DNA of 64,000 nucleotides from Paenibacillus sp. OVF10 (GCA_022836915.1 CP094668.1:3472001-3536000), one strand, 5' to 3'; positions 48,840 to 61,441 are shown, numbered from the stretch's first letter. Notes: generated by a model from the sequence alone, not told the origin. Translations and numbers: made by a program.

Positions 48840-50479
48840 ATGTCATTCAAAATTAGAACTGTGCTTACAGTCATCTTTGCTGTGTTATCCTTGCTGGTTA
48901 CCCTGACGATTGGGTCTATTTTTAGCCAAAAGTCATTTGTTGCTGTAGAGACTGAGATTGGTCACTCGCTTACAGGAACGGCCTCACAGGCATCGGACAA
49001 GCTGGATCGATTCATGTCCGCTCGCGCGGGTGAACTGGACCTGCTGGGCCAAATGGCTTCGTTGGAAGATGAATTCCAACCTGATGAGATTCAGATGCTG
49101 CTGGATCAGTTACAAGATAGCTTTCCTCATTCTCATGGGTTGGATTCATGGACCCCAAAGGAAAAGTGTTAGCTGCTACGGATGGTATCTTGCTTGGGGA
49201 AAATTTATCAGAGCGACCTGTGTATCAGGAGGGAATCAAGGGTAAATTCATTGGAGATGTGCATAATGCAGTACTTCTTGCCAAGCTGCTTCCGAATCCA
49301 ACGGGAGAGCCGTTGCAATTTGTCGATATCAGTTTTCCGCTGAAGGATAGCAAAGGAATGATTCAAGGTGTGCTCGCTGCACATTTAAGCTGGGAATGGG
49401 CGAAGGAAGTCGAGGAATCCGTGCTCGCCCCATTGAAAAGGGAAGAAAAAGACATTGAGTTCTTTATCGTGAGCAAAAAGGAACATACAGTACTGCTCGG
49501 GCCGAAGGAATGGATCGGTAAACCGTTGGTATTGCCCGGCATTAAAGAGGCCCAGCGCAACAAAAGCAGTTGGTCCATAGAAAAGTGGCCTGACGGTAAT
49601 GAATATGTGACAGGGTTTGCCTACAGCCAGGGTCATCTGGATTATCCCGGATTAGGCTGGACTGTAGTCATTCGTCAAGTCAAGTCGACTGCTTTTGCTT
49701 CTGTGTTTGACCTGATGTGGTTTAATGTGTGGGCGGGACTTGCCGTTACCGTGCTATTTGCATTGATTGGCTGGTTTGTCTCACGTCTGATCTCTGCCCC
49801 ACTTGTGCGTCTTACCAGAGTAGCCAATCGACTGCGTGCAGGGGAAGAGCTTGAGATTCCTGCGATTAAGGGGATTAAGGAGATTGAAGTGTTGTCCCGT
49901 TCGCTTCGGGATATGCTGACCTCTCTTATGAATAAAAACTCAGAGCTGGTCGTGATGCAGAATCTGGCGCATTTTGATCAGTTGACTAGACTGCCGAATC
50001 GCACTGCTCTTGAAGTGTATCTGGAGGAGTCTCTGGAGACCGAAAGTGAAAATCACACGCTGACTTTTCTCTATCTGGATCTCGATGGATTCAAACGGGT
50101 CAACGATACACTTGGGCATCAGACTGGAGATGTGCTGCTACAGAAAGTGGCCCAGCGATTGTCTGCTCTTGGTCAGGTGAAGGGTATAACAGTCCGATTG
50201 GGCGGGGATGAATTCCTGATTGTACTTCAATCTGTTGGAAATCATCCGAGGGAAGAAGCCATGGCTTATGCAGAAGCCATCATTCAAAGTCTGAACAAGC
50301 CGTTTATTATCGAATACGAGCGCATTCGAATTGGATGTAGCATTGGAGGAGCTGAATATCCAACCAACAGCGACAACCCAAGTGAGATAATCCGGATGGC
50401 GGACGAAGCTTTGTATGAGTCCAAACGTGCAGGGAAGAACAGAATGACATTTTATTCCGAGTTGAAGCAGGATCGTTAG
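48840..50479 (+). CDS. Membrane diguanylate cyclase with Cache sensor, frame-interrupted
   Basis: About 546 residues: N-terminal membrane helix (10-30), an extracellular dCACHE-like sensor (about 35-275), second helix (LAVTVLFALIGWFVSRL), HAMP-like linker, and a C-terminal GGDEF domain with intact active-site LGGDEFLIVL and TRLPNRTALE. The I-site RxxD is not evident. A missing base near 49130-49140 shifts the frame; restored it continues as FMDPKGKVLAATDG. It makes cyclic di-GMP from GTP in response to an external ligand. ATG 48840 follows GGAGG; divergent from mrp. Confidence 0.88.
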
Positions 50480-50549
50480 CGTATAATAACATTAGCTGGG
50501 TTATCCCAATCACCTTTGTGCGAATGCGCGTATAAACAAGGAGGGTGAA

Positions 50550-51070
50550 ATGTCTGGAAAATATACAACTGTACCTTATGGTTATGAGCCTCCTGCGGCC
50601 AGCCGCAAGGGCACACTGACTTTTTATGACTCGTTTGAACATGTGACCGATGAGCAACTCGAGCGAGCCGCTGCAACGGTAGATACCCGTTCATTCATAC
50701 AGCTTGTGCTGTATCCTTTACACGAGAGCACGTTTAAGCGAATGAGCAAGGATACGATACAGGCATATTACAAAGAGAAGATCGCCTTCATGATTGGCGG
50801 CGAGAACATCCGACTTCACGTATACGTGTGGAGGGGCTTGAGGGCAAGAGAAAGAAATATACACCTGTGGATAGCGCGCTGCGCCATATCACTGCGGAAT
50901 ATCCAGCCCCTCATTTTCTTTATTTGACGATAGAGATGGCGAATATGTTTGCTTCATTTGATTCCTTCAAGGATTGGATCAAAGAGCTTCGTCTCATCAT
51001 TGACGGGCCATCAGGTGATCTTCATCCCAGGCTGGAGCAAAATCGTCATCGCTGGGAATGGGCGGAATGA
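50550..51070 (+). CDS. Hypothetical protein, frame-interrupted
   Basis: Not recognised. Strong ribosome site (AAGGAGGGTGAA) before ATG 50550. The first frame reads MSGKYTTVPYGYEPPAASRK, then a long predicted helical and mixed segment to IRLHVYV; one missing base near 50826-50840 moves to EGLEGKRKKYTPVDSALRHI and runs to GDLHPRLEQNRHRWEWAE. Total about 173 residues; no signal or membrane segment. It lies between two diguanylate cyclase genes in a small unit of its own; a link to c-di-GMP is only positional. Confidence 0.6.
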
Positions 51071-51121
51071 AAACATAGACATATGAAGAAGATCGGCCTG
51101 CTGATCGTATTCAGACCCAAA

Positions 51122-51167
51122 AAAGTTGTGTTGTACACCGGAATTCCGGTGTACAGCACAACTTTTT
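51122..51167. terminator. Bidirectional terminator
   Basis: AAAGTTGTGTTGTACACCGG and CCGGTGTACAGCACAACTTT are almost perfectly complementary around AATT, between convergent genes. Confidence 0.92.
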
Positions 51168-51169
51168 AT

Positions 51170-52245
51170 TTATATTTTCTCTGCCAAGGACGAAGTCAGA
51201 TCAAGTGATGTTACGGTTTTATTTTTACCTGTTCGTTTGGCGGCATACAGACAGGCATCCACTTCCTCGAACAATTTGTCTTTGGTTAGATTAGGACTGT
51301 AGCTTTTGAGACCGATACTCACCGTGATGGAAGCTCCTTCAAGTTCCAGATGGCCCATCAGGGCAATCTTCTGACGAATCTGTTCCACCAAGGCATAGGC
51401 CTGCTTGAAAGATTGCTCAAACATCAATAAGGCGAACTCTTCGCCCCCGTACCGTGCTGCAATATCACTTGAGGTAATGGTTTCCTGAATGATCAGGGAC
51501 ACTTTCTCCAGAATGATGTCTCCAACCCGATGACCATACGTATCATTAATGGATTTGAAGTCATCAATATCGATCAGGGCCAGATGCAGACTCATGCCAC
51601 TGTTGGCATACTCAAATGCTTTTTCATAATAATCCTTGAAGGAGCTTTGATTATAAAGGTTGGTTAAACCGTCTGTTTTGGACTGTTTGGACATAATGGC
51701 ATTCCGCACAATAAGGTCCTGCTTGGCAAGCATGCTGGCTTGAAGATCATCGAGCACCTCAACGCCGCTAGTTACGATAACCTGTGCTACATATGTACCT
51801 AAGATTAGAAAAGCAGGAATGGATACCATGTCAAATGAAGACAGGTACAACCGGTAGGCCGGATCGAACAAAACCAGAAGGTAACCAGCCATCTGCATCA
51901 GAAAGACAATCCAGACTCTCTTTTACTGAAGAACAGCACCGAAGCAAAGATGGGCAACAGGCAGATCGCTAATATAATCCGAATGTCATAATTGACATGA
52001 ATAATCGTCCAGGCGATAACCGTGCTGGCTATAGACATGGTGTAAAAGGAATATGAACTGAAGCGCCGATCAACCCAACTTGCGAACAAAATGCATGAAC
52101 TGCTGACGGCCGTAGGCCAGAACAGGACATTCATCAAGAAATCTGTAGGTGTGCGATCATAATCCAGAAACAGGAAACAGCCAATCTGAATGGCGAAATG
52201 TGCAATGATGACTATCCAGTAGGCATGGAGCATTTTTGAATCCAT
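51170..52245 (-). CDS. Membrane diguanylate cyclase, frame-interrupted
   Basis: About 358 residues: six N-terminal membrane segments (AYWIVIIAHFAIQIGCFLF onward), a short coiled linker and a GGDEF-type domain with active-site YGGEEFALLMF, LALIDIDDFKSIND and DGLTNLYNQSSF. One missing A near 51926-51929 breaks the frame; restored it reads SKKRVWIVFLMQMAGY. Makes cyclic di-GMP. No ribosome site is evident before ATG 52245, so the start may be ATG 52233. Divergent from the giant DUF11 gene. Confidence 0.87.
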
Positions 52246-52539
52246 TTGGAATGTTTGAACTCGTATTCTGTTGGAATGTGACTATTTTGCGTATGGAAAC
52301 CTTTCATATATCACCGCTGACTGCATCATAATGGTACGACAGAATTACTCTCGTATATGATGATTATAAATGACAATGAACAAAACGCAAATGTATTTAA
52401 CTGTTATATGAGAACAAGACTCACAGAAGTTTCGAGTTGTCACAAACTTTTTGTGGAGGACAAACAAAACTCAACGATACACTCATAGACTATATACATG
52501 GCTCCGTTCCATATGTAGGAAATCATTGATGAAGGGGAG

Positions 52540-55500
52540 GTGATCTTCATTCCTCTTGTCGTTCGTTCAACCGTTAATGCTACGGGAGCAATTACATTTA
52601 CAGGAAATACGCTTGGACTGAGTCGTTCGGAAACAGCGGGGATACCTGGAACACAGGACAGTATTGGAGGTTTTATCACAACCAACACCAGCCTCCAGTA
52701 CGGCACCTATCCACTGGGAACTACAAGCCTGTATCAGAGCAACAGTTCAGCAGCCATTCTTACACTACCTGCTGGAAGTACCGTTCTGTATGCAGAATTG
52801 ATCTGGGGGGCAGTTACATCAATGGTACAGTCAATCTGAGTGCTGCCATCAACAATCCGGTTACGTTTATTACACCCGCAGGGACTTCCAGTGTCACCCC
52901 AGATCCACTTACCTACAATCAATTCGATCTTGGGGGCGGTGCTGCTGGCTATGTACGTTCCGCCAATGTGACGACACTTGTACAAAATGGGGAGCAGGTA
53001 CATATATCACCGGAGCAGTGGTAGGAACTATTGTTATTACAAATGATTCCACGGCCAATCATGCGGGATGGACACTTGGGGTCATTTATCAGAATCCCAA
53101 TCTGCCTTTTCGCAACATGTCTTTGCGTGCAGGGGGCGTACTCGTTCAATCTACTTCACCCCTGTCGTTACCACACTGACTGGATTTGCAACGCCCCTTT
53201 CCGGTGTATTGGGAGGAAGAATACTGTTCAGTGCGCAGGAGGGCGACGCGAACCGGACCGGTGACCAGGCATTATTCGGGCCAACCTCAGCTACATCGGT
53301 TGCTTTGTCCGGGCCCAATAATCTAGCTGCGAACTTTTTGCTTCTCAGATTAACGGAGATACCGGAGCGCTTAATACAACCGGAACGTTTGGGACACGAA
53401 ATCAGATCAACGGAGCTCCAGGTACCAATATTATCGGTGGACGTCAAGGCTGGGATATTACCAATGTGGATGTTTCAGCAAGACTGATCAATAACCAGTC
53501 ATCTGCGGTGTTGACATTAACGACCTCGGGGATGCCTACATTGTCAACGCCAATGCAATTCAAGTTGATATTAATGCACCCAAGATCACATTGGCTAAGG
53601 CAACGGTCGCCGCCGGTGCAGTTGCCGGGGATAGTATTCTATATTCGGTTACCGTTACCAATGCAGGCACTGCGAGTGCGGCCAGTGTTGTTTTATCCGA
53701 TTCACTTCCTGCAGGGCTTACCTTTATTCCAGGCAGTGTCACGGTTGCAGGTGTACCTCGTCCAACACTTGATGTGACGGCAGGCATTCCTCTGGGTTCG
53801 TTAACTTTATCCAGCAGTGTCGTTGTAACCTATCGAGCACTCATCGGTCAGGATGCAAGCATCCTGCAACTAGTGAATTCGGCCAATGCAGCCTTTACAT
53901 TTCAAAGTGTAGCAGGGGGCCGGTCATTACCGGAGTTATTCCGTCCAATAACTCCACCCTTCCCGTTTATTCGCCAAACCTGTCCATTGTGAAATCGGCG
54001 AGTACTACCAATGCCACGGTGGGTGACCTTGTAACCTATACACTCCAAGTGAACAACGGAGGGAATGTTGCTGCCAACGTTACTTTGAGGGATAACATTC
54101 CAAGTGGTAGCTCATATGTAGCAGGAAGCTTTCGTCTGAATGGAAATGTGATTGCTGGCGCCAATCCGGTTACCGGCGTTAATCTGGGGAGCCTCGCGGC
54201 AGGAAGTGCCAATACCGTGACCTTTCAGGTACTTGTAACAAGCTTGCCGACACCTCCGACTCTTGTGGATCAGGCTACGGCTTCTTATTCCTTCAATTCA
54301 CCTGATGGTCGGACGATCACGGGAAACATCGCCTCGAATACCTTAACAATCCCGGTAACATTGCCCAATGTGAACACGGTAAAATCAGCATCCGTTACCG
54401 ATGTTGCTGTCGGGGAGACTTTCACGTACACCATAGTTACTACCAACAGCGGTATTCAGGTGATTAACAATGTGGTACTTACAGATGCGCTCCCTGCTGG
54501 AACAACATTTGTTTCCGGTAGTGCAACCGTAAGGGGAACTGTCGTACCGTCTGCGAATCCGAGCAGTGGAATCTCTATTGGGACATTGGCGGCCGGAAGT
54601 TCTGCAACGGTGACGTTTCAGGTGAATGTGCAGTCCCAGCCTGCTTCGGGTTCATTAGTCAACCGAGCGGTAGTATCGTATAGCTCAGGTGCGTTCACGG
54701 GTATTTCCAACTCCAATTCCATTACAACCCCTGTATACCAAGCTGTTGTCGGGATCAACAAGTCGGCAAGCCAAACCAATGCGACACTGGGGGATCAGAT
54801 TGCATACACACTTGTGGTCACGAACAATGGGAACATAGCGACTCAAGTGAATGTGACCGATACGATTCCAGCGGGGCTGACGTTTGTCCCGAATTCGGTA
54901 ACCGTGAATGGTACTGCACGTCCTGGAACCAGCCCATTAACCGGAATAACACTGGGCAGCCTCCTGCCGGGAGTTACGGCTACGGTGGTGTTTCGCGCTA
55001 CACTCACCACACTTCCGACTCCCCCGACACTGGAGAATCAAGGGACTGCAAGTTATACGTACCAGCTTCCAAGTGGACGGAATCTCTCAGGCAGCAGCTT
55101 ATCCAATATCGTTCGTATATCTGCATCGGCTCCGAATATTTCTATTAGTAAAACAGTAAATACACCGGATGCGACAGTAGGAGATGTACTTACGTATACC
55201 GTTGTTGCAACAAACGCAGGAATTAGTGCAGTACAAAATCTGGTGATTTCGGATGCACCATCCGGCTCTGAATTTGTCCCGGGTAGTGTCACGATTAATG
55301 GATCTGCTGTTACCAGCGCAAGCCCCGTTGCGGGAATCGCAGTGGGTACATTGAATAGCTCAAGTAGTGTAACTGTGACCTATCAGACCAGAGTGAATTC
55401 TGTTCCATCCACAGGTTTGGTTAGTAACCGGGCCAATGCAGCATTTACATCAGGCAGTTTTAATGGTGTTTCTTCTTCCGTATCAGTAAATACCCCCATA

Positions 55501-58500
55501 TTTCTGCCAGTGATTCAAGTGGTGAAATCAGCAAGTACAACAAGTTTGACGGTAGGCGATACGTTTAATTACACCATCCAGATAAACAATACAGGTAATA
55601 TAGCTGCATCGGTTACCTTGACAGATCCCATTCCAGCAGGAGCAGTATTCAGCACAAATAGTGTCATTATTAATGGCGTACCTACACCTGGGCTCAGCCC
55701 GGAAATAGGAATCAGTCTAGGAGAGATTGCTGCGGGCTCAGGTGCAACGGTCACCTTTGTTGCGACGGTTACCAGTTTGCCAGATGCAAGACAGTTAATT
55801 AATCAGGCGGTTGCTTCGTTTGCCTACACGCTTCCAAGTGGTAGAACGATTGCCGGTCTCTCGTCATCAAACACCATCACTATTCCAGTGTCTCTACCCA
55901 ATGTTACGATTGTTAACAGTGACAATGTAGAGTACGGCGTAGTCGGGGATGTCATTCGATACACATCTGTTATTCGTAATAACGGCACAGTAGCCGTTAA
56001 TAATGTGGTATATGTCAATCCTCTTCCTTCAAATACCCCATTTGTACCCGGAAGTGTCATTGTGAACGGGACTTCGTTCCCGCTCTCCAATCCGACAGCC
56101 GGCATTCCAATCGGTACGTTGGCTCCAGGAGCCGAGGTTACCGTAACTTTTGAGGTGACGATTACCATGCCGATTCCTTCGCAGATTAACAATCAGTCGA
56201 CGGTCAGCTTCACATCCGGTTCATTTTCAGGGTCATCATCGTCCAATACCACTCAGACTCCGGTCATACAACCGCAGATTTCACTTGTCAAAACGGCAAA
56301 TACCATAAATGCGACCGTAGGTGATACGGTTGTATACACGGTAACGGTCAGCAACACAGGCAATCTGGAGGCAAATGTTACCGTGACAGATACCATTCCT
56401 GCTGCGACTACTTTAGTACCCAACAGTGTGGTTGTATCCGGTGTGCCACAGCCTGGAGCGACGCCAGCAGCAGGCATTCCGGTAGGCATTGTAGCAGCGG
56501 GGGCGACGGCTGTTGTCACGTTTGCCGTTGTTGTGGATTCACTTCCATCTCCGCAGCAGCTTAGCAATTTTGCTACATCATCCTTTACATTTACACCTCC
56601 AGATGGGCGAACATTGACTGGCTCAGCCACTTCGAATACGCTCACGTTTCCAGTCTCGTCACCAAACGTCGCTGTTGTCAAAAGCACAGCTTCCACTGCG
56701 GCTACGGTAGGCGATACGGTGACCTATTCCATTCTGGTGACCAACAGCGGAATTGCACCGGTGAACAATATTCAGTTTTCGGACCCGATTCCAGCTGGAG
56801 CCTCCTTTGTAACAGGGAGTGTCACAGTGAATGGGGTTGCGCAACCTGGAGCCAATCCAGCAGGTGGGGTATCCCTTGGGACATTGGGGCCCGGAACGTC
56901 CGCAACGGTCACGTTCAGTATCCGTGTCGACGTGATCCCGCCAAGCAATCAGTTGAGCAATCGCTCTACGGTCAGTTTTACCTCAGGTACATTCTCAAGC
57001 ACAACCTTCTCTAATACCGTGGTCACTCCGGTGTACCAGCCTATTCTTTCAGCACAAAAAACAGCCAGTACACAAAACGCTACCGTTGGGGATACGGTCA
57101 GCTACACGATAACCGTGAGCAATCAGGGAAACTATGGATCCCAGATTAACCTGACAGATAACCTTCCAGCCGGAACCATCCTTGTTCCAAATAGCGTTAT
57201 TGTGAACGGTCAACCACTGCCAGCAGGAAATCCAGCAACGGGCATCCCCGCAGGCAATGTGGCTTCTGGAGCTACGACCACCATTACCTTTTCAGTAGTT
57301 GTTGATACGCTGCCAAGTCCGCAACAACTGGTGAATCAGGCTACGGTAGCTCTATCATATACATTGCCGGATGGGCGGAACATCACGGAGTCCGTTCTAT
57401 CCAATGTGCTGACCATTACCGTATCGGCACCGGATGTCGATGTCGTCAAATCCACAACTTCAACGGCGGTATCTGTTGGTGATGTCGTAACGTATAGCAT
57501 CGCTGTAACCAATAACGGAATTGCAACGGTGAACAATGTGGTTTTCACGGATGCAGTGCCGACAAGTACCGTTCTTGCGCCAACCGGCGTATTTGTCGAT
57601 GGTGTTCTGCGCCCTGGTGCCAATCCTTCTACGGGAATAACACTTGGTTCCATCGCACCTGGTGTTACGGTAACCGTTGTATTTAGTGTGCAGGTTACGG
57701 CGCTCCCGGCAAGTGCAGTGTTAAACAATCAGTCCACGGTCAGCTTTACATCAGGTGTTTTCTCAGCGACCACATTCTCCAATACGGTTACAACTCCGGT
57801 CTATCAACCTATTCTGTCGGCAGTCAAAACGGGAGATCAGACGATAGCAACGGTAGGGGATACAGTTGTGTACAGCATCGCCATCTCCAATGCCGGGAAC
57901 TATGGGGCATCCGTCACGTTGACCGATACCATTCCAGCAGGAACAGAGCTTGTTCCAAATAGCGTTATTATTAACGGGGCTTCTGCACCAGGTGCAGATC
58001 CGGCTTCGGGTATTCCGCTTGGTGTCGTTTCCACAACAACTCTAGTTACCTTCTCCGTTGTGATTGTGACGTTACCTTTGAGCCAGTCCATCACCAATCA
58101 GGCTTCTGCTACATTTTCGTATACATTGCCTGATGGAAGAACACTTGGAGGCACGATTACGTCCAACGCACTCAACATTCAGGTATCTGCTCCGAATGTC
58201 AGCGTTGTGAAGACTACTCCGGTGATTGATGCTGTGGTGGGCGATACGATTGTATACGAGATGGTTGTGACCAATGAAGGAATTGACCCGGTAAACAACA
58301 TTGTGATCACCGATCCGATTAACCCAGCCACCACATTTGTTACAGGCAGTGTTCTGGTGGACGGCGTCCCACGTGCCTTGGCCAACCCTGCGCTGGGCAT
58401 AGCTCTTGGTAGTTTGGCGCCTGGAGCATCGATAGCGGTATCGTATGCAGTGCGGGTCAATACGCTTCCAACACCACCACAAGTGAGCAGTCAGTCTTCC

Positions 58501-60930
58501 GTAAGTTTCACATCGGGTGTCTTCTCGGGAGCAGCGTATTCCAATACGGTTGTAACACCAATCTATCAGCCGATTATTGCCGTAACCAAAACGGGGAGCA
58601 CTTCCAATGCAACGATTGGTGACACCATCACCTATTCTTTTGCCATTAACAATAGCGGGAATCTTGATGCAATTTTGACATTAACGGACAATATACCGAA
58701 TGGAGCCGTACTGCTTCCCAACAGTGTTCTGATTGATGGTGTTCCACAGCCAGGTGCCAATCCGGAGACGGGTATCGCTGTGGGTGCCATACCGTCCGGA
58801 GGTACGGTTATTGTAACGGTTACCCTCGAAGTGACTGTAGATACGTTGCCGCAGGATCAGCAACTGGTTAACCAGGCGGTGGCCAACTATACATTTAGTC
58901 CACCCGATGGCCGTCTGTTGACGGGGACCGTATCTTCGAATGTTCTGGTTATCCCGGTATCCGCACCAAATGTTGTTGTTGCCAAAAGCACAAGTGCCAT
59001 TGATGCTGTTGTTGGTGATGTAATCACCTATACGGTTGTAGTAACCAATAGCGGCATTGAAGTGGTGAATAATGTGGTCATGGTTGACCCGGTACCTGTC
59101 GGTACAGTATTTGTGCCAGGAAGTGTTACGGTGGATGGTGTGCCAAGACCAACAGGGAATCCGAATACAGGCATCACGCTTGGTTCGATTGCTGCGGGTG
59201 CTTCCGTTACGGTTACATTCAGAGTAGAGGTTGTGGTGATATGAGCCAATCTTCCGGTCCGTTGTCCCACTGGCTAAAGAATCAGTCCCTGGTTCGATTC
59301 AGCTCGGGTGCGACTGAACTGGAACAGGTATCCTATTCGAATACGGTTGTAACACCGTGGATCGGCCCCAGGCTTGAAGTCAGAAAAGTGTGCAATGTCA
59401 CAGAGGCTGCCTTGGGGCAGTCTCTTATCTACCGTGTTGAAATTGTTAACACCGGAAATCTTACGGCCCTAGTGCACCTATTGGATCAGCTATCTGCAGA
59501 GACGGCACTGCTTCCCAACAGTGTATTGCGTGATGGTATTCCGTTACCGGGAGCATCACCGGAGAGAGGATTGCCTCCAGCTGAAATCGCGCCCGGAGCC
59601 ATGTTGCGGTACCACTTCCAAGTTGTAATCTTGCGTTTACCTGAGACACTGAAGCTGCTGAATCAGGCACAGGTTAACTATGAGTTTTTGACACCGGAAG
59701 GCAGAACGGTTACGGGTGTGGAACAATCCAATATCGTGGAGGTCAATATGGTCTCATCCCGGCTGGAGATCTCCTTTCAGGCGGATCACATCTATACCTT
59801 CTCAGGGGATATTGTCATGTACACCGTCATCGTGAGCAATCCGGGTTTTATTACAGCCACGAATGCCCAAGTAACGATTTCTTTGCCACAAGGTATTGTT
59901 TTTATACCTGCGAGTGTCATCGTAGATGAAATGTTTGCGCCACAAGTAACGCCTGATACGGGCATACAACTTGGAGAGATTTTGCCCGGAAGCTCAATGA
60001 GGATACAATATCGGGTTCAGGTTATGGGGAAGCGATGCGAACGGAATATCAAGTGTAGCTGTACTGGCGTATATCTCGGCAGGACAGCAGGAGACGGTCT
60101 ACTCCAATCAGGTTACCCTGGAAGTTATACAGCCCCAGGTCTCTGTGCTGAAAAGTGTGCTCCCGGTAACGGCCACATTGGGTGATGCCGTCCAATATAA
60201 TATTACCGTCTCCAATGCAAGCAGTTATGCGGTGGATGGAATTCTCTTGGATGTACTGCCAACAGGTTTGACGTTTGTCGAAGGCAGTTTGGGCTGGAAT
60301 GGGGTTAAACGTCCCGGAACCAATCTAGCTAGAGGGCTTAATCTGGGGACGTTGACAGCCCGGTCGGTTCTGAATATTCAGTTTGAAGCGAAACTTCCAG
60401 ATCGAGATGATTCGATGCCTGATGATTACAGGTATGTGAATCATGCTAGCCTGATGTATACATTTCGATTGCCGGATTCACGATCAGTGCAGCGGATGAT
60501 TACATCCAATGAAGCTGTGGTCGAATTAAAAGCGCCGATAATTCAGGCTTATGTTCAAGTGACACCCACATTGGTCGAGCAGGGAGGTACCGTCACTTTT
60601 CAGGTACGTGTGGAGAATACGGGCAATTTGCCGGCACGTGTACAACTTGGGAGCATTTTACCTGAGGGTGCCAGATGGCTTGGGCAAGCTACGGGTGAGA
60701 TCCAATTGAGCTTACCAGAGTATTCCACACCACGGGTTCTGCATGTGGGTGTGATTGAGCCTGGAACGGAAAAGAACATCTCCTATGTAGCGAAGTTAGC
60801 TTCTGAGAAGACGGGGACGCTGCAAGGAGCCTTGATTGCTAGGTACACGTATGAATGGAATGGACAAAAACGCGCTGGCGAAACCCGATCGAATGAGTAC
60901 AGCATCATTGTGGAGTATGGAGAAGAATAG
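52540..60930 (+). CDS. Giant DUF11-repeat surface protein, about 2,800 aa, frame-interrupted
   Basis: With eight single-base errors corrected (near 52804-52809, 52989-52992, 53158-53161, 53335-53338, 53528-53531, 53917-53923, 59228-59238 as missing bases; 60026-60029 as an extra G), one frame covers the region. The N-terminal 345 residues (TGAITFTGNTLGLSRSE, GWTLGVIYQNP) form a head domain found before DUF11 arrays in Bacillales. About nineteen DUF11/CARDB-like beta-sandwich units of about 128 residues follow, each opening VKSAST-x-ATVGDTVTYT and containing PAGT-x-FVPGSV-x-VNG. Two unit types alternate: one ends PDGRTLTGSATSN, the other NQSTVSFTSGTFSG. There is no Sec signal peptide and no LPXTG or membrane anchor at the end (SIIVEYGEE). 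The start is GTG 52540 or an ATT at 52549. Likely structural; location unknown. Confidence 0.82.
53590..60560 (+). repeat. Tandem DUF11 coding repeats (about 384 bp period)
   Basis: Fourteen units start between 53989 and 58982 at a mean spacing of 384 bases; one earlier and four more divergent later units extend the array. Neighbouring units differ while alternate units resemble each other, so the true period of highest similarity is two units, about 770 bp. Such arrays are prone to recombination and assembly collapse. Confidence 0.8.
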
Positions 60931-60990
60931 GAGGTATCACGGTTAACGGTAACTTGCCTGAGGAATTTGCTCATTCTGGATGCCATGAGA

Positions 60991-61019
60991 TTACACGAAC
61001 GTAAATGAATGGTATACTA
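60991..61019 (+). promoter_or_regulatory. Sigma-A type promoter of the YolD-like gene
   Basis: TTACAC (60991-60996), a 17-base spacer and TATACT (61014-61019). Transcription would start near 61026, leaving a 55-60 base leader before the TTG start at 61084. Confidence 0.6.
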
Positions 61020-61083
61020 ATTGAATATGAACTCGGCAATCAACCCGTGGAATCGGGACGTCGGAGTAGAGGAGGCAGCCACA

Positions 61084-61341
61084 TTGGCAAAAGCAAAAGT
61101 AGCAAAAAGACCTACACGGGATGAGTTTGAACTTGAAGAGTTGGGAAACCAGCTGGTTGAAGCCTTTCGGGAACGTTCGGAAGTACTGTTGACGGTATGG
61201 GGCAAGGAAGATCAGGTACAAGGAGTCATCGTCAAAATGGACTCCCGTACACGACTAGTGCATGTAGAGTATACCGAAGAAGAGTTCACAGCGAAGGTAC
61301 CTTTTCTGGATATCATGCGTGTGCAATCTCCCCGGTACTGA
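61084..61341 (+). CDS. YolD-like protein
   Basis: 85 residues from TTG 61084, eight bases after GGAGG; the open frame starts 63 bases earlier but the promoter -10 and ribosome site favour the TTG. The region LVEAFRERSEVLLTVWG, GVIVKMDSRTRLVHVE and VPFLDIMRVQ resembles the C-terminal core of the YolD family, small proteins often paired with Y-family DNA polymerases (UvrX/DinB). No polymerase gene is adjacent. Function uncertain. Confidence 0.6.
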   Translation: MAKAKVAKRPTRDEFELEELGNQLVEAFRERSEVLLTVWGKEDQVQGVIVKMDSRTRLVHVEYTEEEFTAKVPFLDIMRVQSPRY

Positions 61342-61441
61342 ACGAAAAAAATAGCAATCTGAATAATTAGGGCATCCGCCCTGTCAAAGTCGTTCTTCCT
61401 GCATAAGATAACCCATACCTGTTGCAGAGGAGGTACGGTCA

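Noticed and set aside
53989..59244. Long tandem repeats that might suggest a CRISPR array or satellite
   Set aside because: Period is about 384 bases, the sequence is protein-coding throughout and variation follows codons of DUF11 domains.
60850..60930. Sortase anchor at the end of the giant DUF11 protein
   Set aside because: No LPXTG-like motif, hydrophobic segment or basic tail is present.
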